Shown here: positions 16,909-25,435 of the stretch, piece by piece
How the letters are laid out: every line of letters starts with the position of its first letter
Position numbering within the stretch: position 1 is the stretch's first letter
NCBI GenBank assembly: GCA_035444285.1
Contig: DAOMOK010000008.1
Span: forward strand, 62,001-126,000
Length of the DNA stretch: 64,000 nucleotides
Reading direction: 5' to 3'
Origin: CAADGU01 sp035444285
GTDB taxonomy: Bacteria; Chloroflexota; Anaerolineae; Promineifilales; Promineifilaceae
The notes under the pieces: model-generated
Told to the model about the DNA's origin: nothing
Databases searched by the model: none
What the model saw: the letters and a program-made list of their open reading frames with translations, nothing else
Program-made: the position numbers and the translations under genes

Positions 16909-17598
16909 ATGGCGGCGGCAATCCTGATAGTGGAGGGCAAGGCGGGTGAACACTCTTTTTCGCCGGCCCTGGAAAAAGCCGGATATCAAGTGCAGATAGT
17001 GCATTCTGGCGCATCGGCGTTGTCCGCTATTGATCAGTCAGCGGTACAACTCATTGTCTTTGATACCTCATTTATGCGCTCCAATGGCGCCAGGATTTGT
17101 CATCGGCTGCGGCGCGCTGCCGACTCTACGCCACTCATTCATATTCGGGCTGAGCATCAGTCGGTAGATCCTGTGGCCGAGGCGGATGTATTTATGCAAC
17201 GGCCGTTTACCCCCCGCAAGTTGTTAAACCGTATTCGCGCTCTGCTGCCCGCAGATGAAATAAACGAAGAAGTGGTGCGGTATGGCTCTATTTGCCTTTA
17301 CCGCACTAAACGGTCTGTAGAAGTGAACGGGCAAGGTGAAAGCCAGCTAACCCCCAAACTGACCCTCTTACTGGAAGAATTCATTCGCCACCCCAATGAA
17401 GTCATTTCCCGCCGCCAGCTTATGCAGCATGTGTGGGATACAGATTATATTGGGGATACCCGAACGCTGGATGTACACATTCGGTGGATGCGTGAGTTGA
17501 TTGAAAACGATCCCGCCCATCCGGTCATCTTAAGAACAGTCCGCAATAAAGGGTATATTTTCTGTCACCCCGCATCTATCTCACCCAACGGAAAATAA
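16909..17598 (+). CDS. OmpR/PhoB-type regulator with a degenerate receiver
   Basis: 229 residues. The N-terminal receiver-like domain (AAAILIVEGKAGEHSF) lacks the paired acidic residues. An Asp remains in LIVFDTSFMR, but the conserved Lys is Arg in FMQRPFTP. The C-terminal winged helix is intact: LTPKLTLLLEEFIRHPNEV, RRQLMQHVWDTDY, TRTLDVHIRWMRE and TVRNKGYIF. It probably binds DNA without normal aspartate phosphorylation, like other atypical response regulators. A good TATAAT promoter lies upstream and a bidirectional terminator follows. Confidence 0.85.
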   Translation: MAAAILIVEGKAGEHSFSPALEKAGYQVQIVHSGASALSAIDQSAVQLIVFDTSFMRSNGARICHRLRRAADSTPLIHIRAEHQSVDPVAEADVFMQRPFTPRKLLNRIRALLPADEINEEVVRYGSICLYRTKRSVEVNGQGESQLTPKLTLLLEEFIRHPNEVISRRQLMQHVWDTDYIGDTRTLDVHIRWMRELIENDPAHPVILRTVRNKGYIFCHPASISPNGK

Positions 17599-17600
17599 AA

Positions 17601-17625
17601 ACACCACCGCAATGGTGGTGTTTTT
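17601..17625. terminator. Bidirectional intrinsic terminator
   Basis: ACACCACC (17601-17608) and GGTGGTGT (17614-17621) pair around GCAAT. The stem is flanked by AAAATAAAA on one side and TTTTT on the other, so it can end both the regulator at 16909 and rpsT from the opposite strand. Confidence 0.88.
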
Positions 17626-17695
17626 GCTATCGTTTGTTATGGTCGTATCTCACCCCATCGGGATGTTTTGTGATCGTGCCACTGTGATACGGCCG

Positions 17696-17971
17696 TTAAC
17701 TCTGCGTTTGTTGCGCCGCAGCCAGCGCCGCCATCAAACGACCTTTACGCCGGGCCGCATTACGTGGATGTAAGACGCTCTTGCGGGCTGCCTTATCCAG
17801 CGTTTTGTAAGCCTGGTTAGCCGCCGCTTCCGCCTCATCAAACTTGCCATCCGCCATCAGACGGTGCGCCTTCTTGATGTACGTGCGCGCTGACGACCGG
17901 TATTGACGGTTGAGCGCTGTTCGTTTTTTTGTTTGCCGTATCCGCTTCTTTGCAGATTCTGTATTAGCCAA
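17696..17971 (-). CDS. rpsT: Ribosomal protein S20
   Basis: 91 residues, basic, beginning MANTESAKKRIRQTKKR and ending in an Ala-rich helix, as in S20. It binds 16S rRNA early in 30S assembly. The start codon is TTG with GGAGG and AAGGAA upstream, a weak start that may help S20 limit its own synthesis, as in E. coli where rpsT uses UUG. The gene stands alone between convergent and divergent neighbours. Confidence 0.95.
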   Translation of the reverse strand: MANTESAKKRIRQTKKRTALNRQYRSSARTYIKKAHRLMADGKFDEAEAAANQAYKTLDKAARKSVLHPRNAARRKGRLMAALAAAQQTQS

Positions 17972-18167
17972 TTCCTTAACCTCCGAAAAATTAACGGTGC
18001 CTCTTTTGGGCTATAAATCCAGCTTCAGGGAAGTCTGGAAGCGTGAGAGCGGCGGGATGATAACATATCCCCTGTACCGATGCAAAAACTCCGCGCCTGT
18101 TTGCATACGCAACCTTCGCCGTCCGGCAAAAACTAACGTAAAATGAGCAGTATGTTTGAGGAGAATA

Positions 18168-18261
18168 GTAAGCGTTCAGTCTCTCTGGAGACCTGACAGA
18201 TTTTTGGCCTGTAAAGCCTCAAGTTGAACGAGCAAAAAACCTGTCAGGTCTGAACGGTTAC
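18168..18261. repeat. Dispersed double palindrome, copy 2
   Basis: 94 bp, GTAAGCGTTCAG ... CTGAACGGTTAC, with inner ACCTGACAGATTTTT / AAAAAACCTGTCAGGT. It lies in the upstream region of the pullulanase gene, ending 13 bases before the ATG. Confidence 0.92.
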
Positions 18262-18274
18262 GGAGAATAAGCCC

Positions 18275-21200
18275 ATGATGAAACAATTTCACCTTCACCC
18301 CTTCTTTTACCTATGCCTTTTTGGGATTGCTTTGCTGTGGGGAGTCACCACTACTACGCGCGCCCAATCTGATGACCCGGCCTCCATTCCGCCACCAGAT
18401 AGTGTGACCATCGCCGGCACCGTCCAGCCCCAGTTAGGCTGCTCCGGTTCCTGGAACACTACCTGCGCCGACAGCCAGCTAACTTATAGCGCCAAAGATG
18501 ATTTATGGCTGGCAACCTTTGACCTGACGGCAGGCGATTACGAATACAAAGCTGCCCTCAATGGCAGTTGGGATGACAATTATGGCCTCAATGCCGAATA
18601 CTACGGCCCTAACATCCCGCTCAAAGTGGCTGAGGATGGCCCGGTGACATTCTGGTATGACCACAAAACGCGCTGGGTATCAGACAGCGTCAACAGCATC
18701 ATTGCCAATGTACCCGGCAGCTTCCAGGAAGAGATTGGCTGTCCTGGCGACTGGCAGCCAGACTGTCTGCGCTCGCTGCTGCAAGACCCGAATGGCGACG
18801 GCATTTATACCTTCATCACCGCCCTCATTCCGGCGGGAGAGTATGAAGCCAAAGTGGCCGTCGGCCAGAGTTGGGATGAGAATTACGGCGCGGATGGGGC
18901 CGCCGACGGCCCAAATATCCCGTTCACCGTTGGCGAAGGGCAGGCCGTCATTTTCACATTTGATCTGGTTTCAAAAGCGATCACCGTTGAGACGACGGAT
19001 GAGATTCCGGCGGGCTTGATCACCTCGTTGGATCAGGTGGGGGGCACGGGCGGCAACCTGCCGCCACCCGCCGCGCCCTTCCCCGACCTGGTGGTGGTCC
19101 CTGGCACGATTCAAAGTGTGCTGGGTTGCCCCGGCGACTGGCAGCCGGATTGTGAAGAGACGGCGCTGGTTTTTGACGAGGACGATCAGGTGTGGACGGC
19201 CGTGTTCACTATCCCCGCCGGTATTTACGAATACAAAGTGGCGCTCAACGGTAATTGGGATGTCAACTTTGGCCTCAATGCCGAAAAGGGCGGCGCCAAT
19301 ATCCCGCTGGAATTGGCCGAGGACACGGCCGTGACCTACTATTTCGACCACAATACCGGCTGGGTGGCGGACAGCGTCAACAACCTGATCGCTAACATAC
19401 CGGGCGACTTCCAGAGCGAGATTGGTTGCCCCGATGACTGGCAGCCCGATTGTTTGCGCTCCTGGCTGCAAGACCCGGATGGTGATGGCAACTTCACCTT
19501 CCAGACCGTCAGTATCCCCGCCGGTAGCTACGAAGCCAAAGTAGCCGTCAACCAGAGTTGGGCCGAAAACTACGGTGAAGGTGGTACACTGGATGGCGCG
19601 AATATCGCTTTTGCCGTGCCCGAAGATGGCACGCTCGTCACCTTCACCTGGAACAGCGGCAGCAAACTGTTGACTATTGGTGTGGGCGCAGGCGCCGGGC
19701 CTAAGGGAAATCTGGCCGAACAGCGGGCGCATTGGGTACGCGAAGACCTGATTTTGTGGGATGTGGACGCCGCGCCGGGCAACCAATACTTTTTCCATTA
19801 TGATCCGGCGGGTAACGCTTTTGCCCTGACGCCAACGGGCATGAGTGGAGGCACGGCCGTACCGCTCACCGTGTTACCCGATGGCATTCCCGCTGAGGTA
19901 GCAGCCCAATTTCCCCATTTACGCAACGCCGTTGCCTTGCAGCTAACGGCCGCGGATTTAGGCTTTGTGCGAATTGCCTTAAAGGGGCAAACGGCCGTGT
20001 CTGCCCAAGACGCCGACGGACAAATGATAAACGCCACCGGCCTGCAAATTCCCGGTGTATTGGACGACCTGTATGCCTATGATGGCGAATTAGGGATTGT
20101 ATGGGATGGAGATGTGCCCACGCTGCGGGTGTGGGCGCCTACCGCCCGTCTGGTGCGGCTGCACCTGTTTGACGACAGCGACCCCGCCAGCCGTGCCCAG
20201 GTCTCACCCATGCGCGTAGACCCCAACACCGGCGTCTGGTCTGTCACCGGCGAACCGGATTGGAATGGCAAGTATTACCTGTATGAAGTGCAGGTCTATG
20301 TGCCCTCGGAGAGCAGCGTGCAAACCAATCTGGTCACCGACCCCTACAGCCTCAGTCTGGCGCAAAATTCGCGCCGCAGCCAGATTGTAGACCTGAATGA
20401 TCCGGCGCTCATGCCTGCCGGGTGGGATAGTCTGGCAAAACCAGAACTGGACGCACCGGAAGACATCGTGATATACGAACTGCACATGCGCGATTTCAGC
20501 GTCAATGATGCCGGTGTGCCTGATGAACTCAAGGGCACCTATCTGGCCTTCACCCAGGACGATTCGGCCGGTATGGCCCATTTGCGCCGTCTGGCCGAGG
20601 CCGGGCTGACGCACATTCATCTGCTTCCCACCTTTGACATTGCCACCATCAACGAAGACAAATCAGCCTGGGAAGGCCCCGCCTTTGCCGACCTTGCCGC
20701 TTTCCCACCTGATTCTGAGGAACAACAGGCATTGGTGGAAGCGACCGCGGAAACAGATGGTTTCAATTGGGGCTATGATCCGTTCCATTACACCGTGCCG
20801 GAAGGTAGTTATGCCACCAACTCCGATGGCGCAGCGCGTATTCTGGAGTATCGCCAGATGGTGCAGGCGCTCAACCAGAATGGGCTGCGGCTGGTGATGG
20901 ATGTAGTCTATAACCACACCAATGCCGCCGGACAAAGCGATTTTTCGGTCTTAGACCGGATTGTGCCCGGTTATTATCATCGGCTGAATGCGGCGGGTAA
21001 GGTGGAGCGGAGTACCTGCTGCGCCAACACCGCCAGCGAAAACGCTATGATGCGCAAGCTGATGGTGGATTCGGTGTTGACCTGGGCGGAGGCGTATAAG
21101 GTGGATGGCTTCCGCTTTGACCTGATGGGGCACCATATGAAGGAAGATATGCTGGCAGTGCGGGCGGCGTTGGATGAGCTAACGGTGGCGGAAAATGGCG

Positions 21201-22573
21201 TGGAGGGCACGGCCGTGTACGTCTATGGCGAGGGTTGGGACTTTGGCGAAGTCGCCAGTAATGCCCGCGGCATCAACGCCACCCAGTTCAACATGGGTGG
21301 CACGGGCATTGGCACCTTCAATGACCGCATCCGCGACGCCATTCGCGGCGGCAATCCCTTTGGCGATTACCAAAACCAGGGTTTCATCAACGGCCTCTAC
21401 TACGACCCCAACGAAACAGACCAGGGTAGCGAGGCGCAGCAGTTGGTGCGCCTGCTGGAACTGAGTGACCATATTCGGGTAGGGTTGGCCGGAAACCTGG
21501 CCGATTTCAGCTTCATGGGCGCAGACGGCAATATGACCACCGGGCGGCAAGTGCTGTACAACGGCCAGTTTGCCGGGTATGCCCAGGACCCGCAGGATAC
21601 GATCAACTACGCCTCGGCGCATGATAACGAGACGTTGTTTGATGCCATCCAGTACAAAGCGCCGCTCACAGCGACGGCGGCAGAGCGGGCGCAGATGCAG
21701 CAAATGGGGCTGAGCCTGGTGATGTTGGGCCAGGGCATTCCCTTCTTCCACGCCGGCAGCGACCTGCTGCGCTCCAAAGATTTCGACCGCGACAGTTATA
21801 ATTCTGGCGACTGGTTTAACCGGCTGGACTTTACCTATGAGACGAATAATTGGGGCGTGGGGCTGCCGGTTGCCAGCAAAAACCAGGAGAACTGGCCGCT
21901 GCAACAACCGCTGCTGGCCGATCCATCTCTGGTGGTGGATAGCGAGCTGATCCGGCAAACGGCCGACCACTTCCAAACCATGCTGCAAGTGCGCCGTAGT
22001 TCGCCGCTGTTCCGCCTGCAAACGGCCGATGAGATCATGGCCCGTTTGCAATTCCACAATACCGGCCCGGCGCAAATCCCAGGGCTGATTGTGATGAGCC
22101 TGTCGGATCAAGTCGGCGCTGATTTAGACCCGCAGTTTGACCAGACTGTGGTGTTGTTTAACGCCAACGACGAAGCGCAGACCTTCACCATGGGCGAACT
22201 GGCGGGGATGGAGATGGTATTGCACCCGGTGTTGGCGGCCAGCAGCGACGGCCGTTACGCCGAAATGTCCTATGATGCCTCCTCAGGAACATTTGCCGTG
22301 CCGGGGCGCAGTACGGCCGTGTTTGTGCTGCCGGAGAGTGGCGTGGAAGAGGCGGCCGTGGAAGAGGCGGTGGTAGAGGGTGCGGCGACGGCCGTAAGTG
22401 AGGCAGTGGTCGTGGAAACGGCCGTGACGCCAGAACCAGCCCTACTAACACCCACACCGGCCCCCACCGCCAGCAGTGAAGAAAGTGGCCTGCCCTCCTG
22501 GCTGGGTATCGCCGGTATCGGTGTCGTTGTGGTGCTGATTCTGGCATTTATTGGCCTGCGCCGTCGCCGGTAA
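18275..22573 (+). CDS. pulA: Secreted, membrane-anchored pullulanase with four X25-like modules
   Basis: 1432 residues. Signal peptide (1-30), then four about 100-residue beta-sandwich modules of the pullulanase X25/PUD type at roughly 47-140, 141-242, 265-370 and 371-475. These alternate as A-B-A-B. A GH13-type N-domain follows (LRVWAPTARLVRLHLFD, DIVIYELHMRDFS), then the barrel with DVVYNHT, nucleophile Asp in DGFRFDLMG (about 947), acid Glu in YGEGWDFGE (about 984) and the transition-state Asp in SAHDNETL. The C-terminus has a Thr/Pro linker, one membrane helix and a basic end. It cleaves alpha-1,6 branches of pullulan or glycogen-like polymers outside the cell while tethered to the membrane. 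Confidence 0.94.
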   Translation: MMKQFHLHPFFYLCLFGIALLWGVTTTTRAQSDDPASIPPPDSVTIAGTVQPQLGCSGSWNTTCADSQLTYSAKDDLWLATFDLTAGDYEYKAALNGSWDDNYGLNAEYYGPNIPLKVAEDGPVTFWYDHKTRWVSDSVNSIIANVPGSFQEEIGCPGDWQPDCLRSLLQDPNGDGIYTFITALIPAGEYEAKVAVGQSWDENYGADGAADGPNIPFTVGEGQAVIFTFDLVSKAITVETTDEIPAGLITSLDQVGGTGGNLPPPAAPFPDLVVVPGTIQSVLGCPGDWQPDCEETALVFDEDDQVWTAVFTIPAGIYEYKVALNGNWDVNFGLNAEKGGANIPLELAEDTAVTYYFDHNTGWVADSVNNLIANIPGDFQSEIGCPDDWQPDCLRSWLQDPDGDGNFTFQTVSIPAGSYEAKVAVNQSWAENYGEGGTLDGANIAFAVPEDGTLVTFTWNSGSKLLTIGVGAGAGPKGNLAEQRAHWVREDLILWDVDAAPGNQYFFHYDPAGNAFALTPTGMSGGTAVPLTVLPDGIPAEVAAQFPHLRNAVALQLTAADLGFVRIALKGQTAVSAQDADGQMINATGLQIPGVLDDLYAYDGELGIVWDGDVPTLRVWAPTARLVRLHLFDDSDPASRAQVSPMRVDPNTGVWSVTGEPDWNGKYYLYEVQVYVPSESSVQTNLVTDPYSLSLAQNSRRSQIVDLNDPALMPAGWDSLAKPELDAPEDIVIYELHMRDFSVNDAGVPDELKGTYLAFTQDDSAGMAHLRRLAEAGLTHIHLLPTFDIATINEDKSAWEGPAFADLAAFPPDSEEQQALVEATAETDGFNWGYDPFHYTVPEGSYATNSDGAARILEYRQMVQALNQNGLRLVMDVVYNHTNAAGQSDFSVLDRIVPGYYHRLNAAGKVERSTCCANTASENAMMRKLMVDSVLTWAEAYKVDGFRFDLMGHHMKEDMLAVRAALDELTVAENGVEGTAVYVYGEGWDFGEVASNARGINATQFNMGGTGIGTFNDRIRDAIRGGNPFGDYQNQGFINGLYYDPNETDQGSEAQQLVRLLELSDHIRVGLAGNLADFSFMGADGNMTTGRQVLYNGQFAGYAQDPQDTINYASAHDNETLFDAIQYKAPLTATAAERAQMQQMGLSLVMLGQGIPFFHAGSDLLRSKDFDRDSYNSGDWFNRLDFTYETNNWGVGLPVASKNQENWPLQQPLLADPSLVVDSELIRQTADHFQTMLQVRRSSPLFRLQTADEIMARLQFHNTGPAQIPGLIVMSLSDQVGADLDPQFDQTVVLFNANDEAQTFTMGELAGMEMVLHPVLAASSDGRYAEMSYDASSGTFAVPGRSTAVFVLPESGVEEAAVEEAVVEGAATAVSEAVVVETAVTPEPALLTPTPAPTASSEESGLPSWLGIAGIGVVVVLILAFIGLRRRR

Positions 22574-22599
22574 ACACATCCCTATGAGCCTTTTATAGC

Positions 22600-22632
22600 A
22601 GATTGGTTCAATCTCCAAGATTGAACCAATCT
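22600..22632. terminator. Perfect 15-bp hairpin after pulA
   Basis: AGATTGGTTCAATCT and AGATTGAACCAATCT are perfect complements around CCA. It lies 27 bases past the pulA stop. The arms themselves contain an inner GATTGGTTCAATC near-palindrome. Confidence 0.65.
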
Positions 22633-22677
22633 CTACCAGTTTGATTTTGACCAATCACCAACAATAAGGAGAAACCT

Positions 22678-22860
22678 ATGTTTTCAACAGAAGCAGTCAC
22701 TCAGGTGCTTACCATTTGGTTAGGGTCAGCCGCTGCTGGGCTGGCCTTTGCCCTGCTTATTGCCCTGTTCACCCCTCGCAGTGAACGCGCCACCGAGACT
22801 CACGGCGAACAGGAGACACACGGGCATGATGATCATGGGCATGATGAAGTGCATCATTAA
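22678..22860 (+). CDS. Small membrane protein with a His-rich tail
   Basis: 60 residues. One membrane helix (LTIWLGSAAAGLAFALLIALF) then a charged tail with repeated His-Asp and ending HDDHGHDEVHH. The tail could bind divalent metal. AAGGAG precedes the ATG and a strong terminator follows, so this is a free-standing gene. No named family recognised. Confidence 0.65.
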   Translation: MFSTEAVTQVLTIWLGSAAAGLAFALLIALFTPRSERATETHGEQETHGHDDHGHDEVHH

Positions 22861-22872
22861 CGGCCGTTAACC

Positions 22873-22899
22873 GAGGCCCGAAGCCCAACTTCGGGCCTC
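22873..22899 (+). terminator. Intrinsic terminator
   Basis: GAGGCCCGAAG (22873-22883) and CTTCGGGCCTC (22889-22899) form a perfect 11-bp stem with a 5-base loop, followed by AATTTCCC. It ends the His-tail gene upstream of gyrB. Confidence 0.82.
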
Positions 22900-23027
22900 A
22901 ATTTCCCTTCCTCCCAAACCTGAGAAAAGTCAACATAATACGCTGCTAAAGTCGCTTGTCAGAGACAGGTGTGGTAAAATTGCCGTTGGCAAAATGAGGC
23001 AATTATCACTTGTTTGAAGGGACAAAT

Positions 23028-24959
23028 ATGGCAAAGACAGAAGCAGAAAAACTATACGATGCCGGTAATATCCAGGTATTGAAAGGGCTGGAAGCGGTGC
23101 GCCGCCGCCCCGGTATGTATGTCGGTGGCACCGATGTCAAGGCGCTGCACCATCTGGTTTACGAAATTGTAGACAACTCCATTGATGAGGCGTTAGCCGG
23201 CCGTTGCGACCGTATTGAAGTTATCATTCACCCCGATGACAGCGTCAGCGTTACCGATAATGGTGTCGGTATTCCGGTGGCGCTGCACCCCACGGAAAAA
23301 GTGTCGGCGCTGGAACTGGTGCATACGACTTTGCACGCCGGCGGTAAGTTTGACAACGCCGCCTATAAAGTGTCTGGCGGGTTGCACGGCGTGGGCGCGG
23401 CGGCTGTGAATGCGCTTTCCGAATGGATGGAAGTGTATGTACGCCGCGAGGGGTATCTCTGGTTTCAACGTTACCAACGGGGCATTCCCCAAGAGCCGGT
23501 CAAGAAGCTGCGTAAACTGAAAAACGAAGATGTGACGGGCACCACGACCCATTTCAAGTTTGATCCCATCATTTTTGAAGCGGAGGCCACGTATCGCTTC
23601 GAGACACTGCTGAACCGCTTCCGCGAAATGGCTTTTGTCACCAGCGGCGTATACCTGAGCCTGCGTGATGAACGACCAGACCCGCTGCGGGAGATGAATT
23701 TTTATTTTGAGGGTGGGGTGAAGTCATTTGTGCGCTATCTGAACCGCAATCGTAAGGTGCTGCATGACCCGGTTTATGCGCATAAGGAAACCGATAATAT
23801 TGATGTGGAGGTGGCGCTGCAATTTACGGAGGGTATTTCTGTTTCTGAATACTCGTTTGCCAATACCATTCATACGCCCGATGGGGGCACGCACCAGTCA
23901 GGGCTGCGTTCGGCAGTGACGCGGGTGATTAACAATTATGCCCGCAAAAATAATTATCTGAAGGAAAAGGATAAGAACTTTTCCAGTGATGATACGCACG
24001 AGGGGTTAACGGCCGTTGTCAGCATCAAACATCCCGACCCTCAATTTGAAAGCCAGACCAAAGTCAAACTGATGAATGCCGAAGTCGCCGGAATCGTCAC
24101 CTCCGTTGCCGCTGACGCCTTCTCTGCTTACCTGGAAGAAAATCCCCGCGAAGCCAAAAAAATCATCGAACGCTGCCTCACTTCTAGCCGCGCCCGCGAC
24201 GCCGCCCGCAAAGCGCGCGAACTGGTGATGCGCAAGAGCGCCCTGGAAAGCCTGACTCTGCCCGGCAAACTGGCCGACTGCTCCGAACGCGACCCGGCCC
24301 GCTGCGAACTGTACATCGTCGAAGGCGACTCCGCCGGTGGTTCCGCCAAACAGGGACGTGACCGCCATTTCCAGGCCATCCTGCCCCTGCGCGGCAAAAT
24401 CCTGAACACGGAGCGTGCCCGGCTGGACAAAATCCTGGCCAACAATGAGGTCAAGGCGATGATTTCGGCGTTGGGCGTGGGCATTGGCGACACCTTTGAC
24501 CTGGGTAATCTGCGTTACCACCGCATCATCATCATGTGTGACGCCGACGTAGACGGCAGCCACATTCGCACCCTGCTGCTCACCTTCTTCTTCCGCTATA
24601 TGCCCGACCTGATTGAAAACGGTCATCTGTTTATTGCCCAGCCGCCTCTGTACCGCATTAAGAGCGGCAAAGAGATGCAGTATGCCTATACCGAAGCCGA
24701 ACAGACCAACCTGTTGAAGAATTATCAAAAAGAGAACAAGAAGTATGACATCCAGCGTTACAAAGGGTTGGGCGAAATGAACCCGGATCAGTTGTGGGAG
24801 ACCACCATGGACCCGGCTAACCGGGTGTTGTTGCAGGTGAACATTGAAGACGCGGTGGTAGCCGATAAAACTTTTGACATGCTGATGGGGTCGGAGGTTG
24901 GGCCGCGTAAACGCTTCATCATGACGCACTCCAACGAAGTCCGCAACCTGGACATCTAA
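23028..24959 (+). CDS. gyrB: DNA gyrase subunit B
   Basis: About 643 residues. GHKL ATPase with EIVDNSIDEALAG, DNGVGIP and GLHGVGAAAVNAL; transducer domain; TOPRIM with YIVEGDSAGGSAKQGRDR (about 430) and CDADVDGSHIRTLL (about 505); C-terminal RYKGLGEMNPDQLWETT; and the conserved end VRNLDI. With GyrA it introduces negative supercoils using ATP. The start is the ATG after AAGGGA; the frame from 23010 adds six residues with no site. The last codons are the most conserved part of GyrB and lie directly beside the Tn7-like insertion. Length fits the short GyrB/ParE class. Confidence 0.96.
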   Translation: MAKTEAEKLYDAGNIQVLKGLEAVRRRPGMYVGGTDVKALHHLVYEIVDNSIDEALAGRCDRIEVIIHPDDSVSVTDNGVGIPVALHPTEKVSALELVHTTLHAGGKFDNAAYKVSGGLHGVGAAAVNALSEWMEVYVRREGYLWFQRYQRGIPQEPVKKLRKLKNEDVTGTTTHFKFDPIIFEAEATYRFETLLNRFREMAFVTSGVYLSLRDERPDPLREMNFYFEGGVKSFVRYLNRNRKVLHDPVYAHKETDNIDVEVALQFTEGISVSEYSFANTIHTPDGGTHQSGLRSAVTRVINNYARKNNYLKEKDKNFSSDDTHEGLTAVVSIKHPDPQFESQTKVKLMNAEVAGIVTSVAADAFSAYLEENPREAKKIIERCLTSSRARDAARKARELVMRKSALESLTLPGKLADCSERDPARCELYIVEGDSAGGSAKQGRDRHFQAILPLRGKILNTERARLDKILANNEVKAMISALGVGIGDTFDLGNLRYHRIIIMCDADVDGSHIRTLLLTFFFRYMPDLIENGHLFIAQPPLYRIKSGKEMQYAYTEAEQTNLLKNYQKENKKYDIQRYKGLGEMNPDQLWETTMDPANRVLLQVNIEDAVVADKTFDMLMGSEVGPRKRFIMTHSNEVRNLDI

Positions 24960-24962
24960 ATT
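24958..24962. repeat. Target-site duplication, left copy (AAATT)
   Basis: The 5 bases before the transposon's TGTAG end are AAATT. The first two overlap the gyrB stop codon TAA. The same 5 bases follow the right end at 42655-42659. Five-base duplications are typical of Tn7 and Tn5053 families. Confidence 0.9.
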
Positions 24963-25054
24963 TGTAGTATTTCACTGAAATTGAGAATCATTTCACCGTG
25001 ACTGAGAATCTGTTTCAAACTGGTTGAGAATGACGTTTCATTTTGATTGAGAAT
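24963..25054. repeat. Transposon left end: four packed TnsB-type sites
   Basis: TGTAGTA then 19-bp sites TTTCA-N7-TGAGAAT beginning at 24970, 24991, 25013 and 25036, spaced 21-23 bases. All four keep TTTCA and TGAGAAT exactly. The close packing resembles the right end of Tn7. Confidence 0.92.
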
Positions 25055-25126
25055 GCCCTACCTTAAAGAAAAGTCGTGCATTAGGAGCCGCGAACAATAG
25101 TAAATGGAACGTAGCAGAAACAAAAA

Positions 25127-25154
25127 AAAGGGCCGGGCTGAAACCCGACCCTTT
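25127..25154. terminator. Bidirectional terminator inside the left end
   Basis: AAAGGGCCGGG (25127-25137) and CCCGACCCTTT (25144-25154) pair. The minus-strand transcript then meets a run of eight T's, so it ends the SDH-protease operon before the transposon end. Confidence 0.85.
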
Positions 25155-25189
25155 AAAGTTCAGGGAAAGGGGTCTGAGTTGGGGAGTTC

Positions 25190-25435
25190 TTATGAGAAAT
25201 CTTCGTTTCCGTTTGGTTCTAAATCGGGGTCTTGATTAGGCAAAGGTGATGCTGGCTCGATTAGAATTTGCGTCCCGAATGTATTCACTGTACCTGCAGG
25301 GGTTGTGTTGCCATATAAGATGACTCTTGGAAGTCTAACCCCAGCAATGGATTGGTCGGCCGTTTGAAGTCGGAAAGGGCCGATAAATTTCAGCAAACCC
25401 CCTTCGTTGTTGGAACTGTAAATATGGGTATTCAT
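25190..25435 (-). CDS. Small cargo protein downstream of the SDH protease
   Basis: About 81 residues, acidic, with FIGPFRLQTADQSIAGVRLP and a C-terminus rich in Asn, Asp and Glu. The ATG overlaps the end of the protease gene by 4 bases and AGGAGACG lies ahead, so the two are translationally coupled. The longer frame from 25480 lies inside the protease gene and is unlikely. No family recognised; it may be a partner or substrate of the protease. Confidence 0.6.
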   Translation of the reverse strand: MNTHIYSSNNEGGLLKFIGPFRLQTADQSIAGVRLPRVILYGNTTPAGTVNTFGTQILIEPASPLPNQDPDLEPNGNEDFS

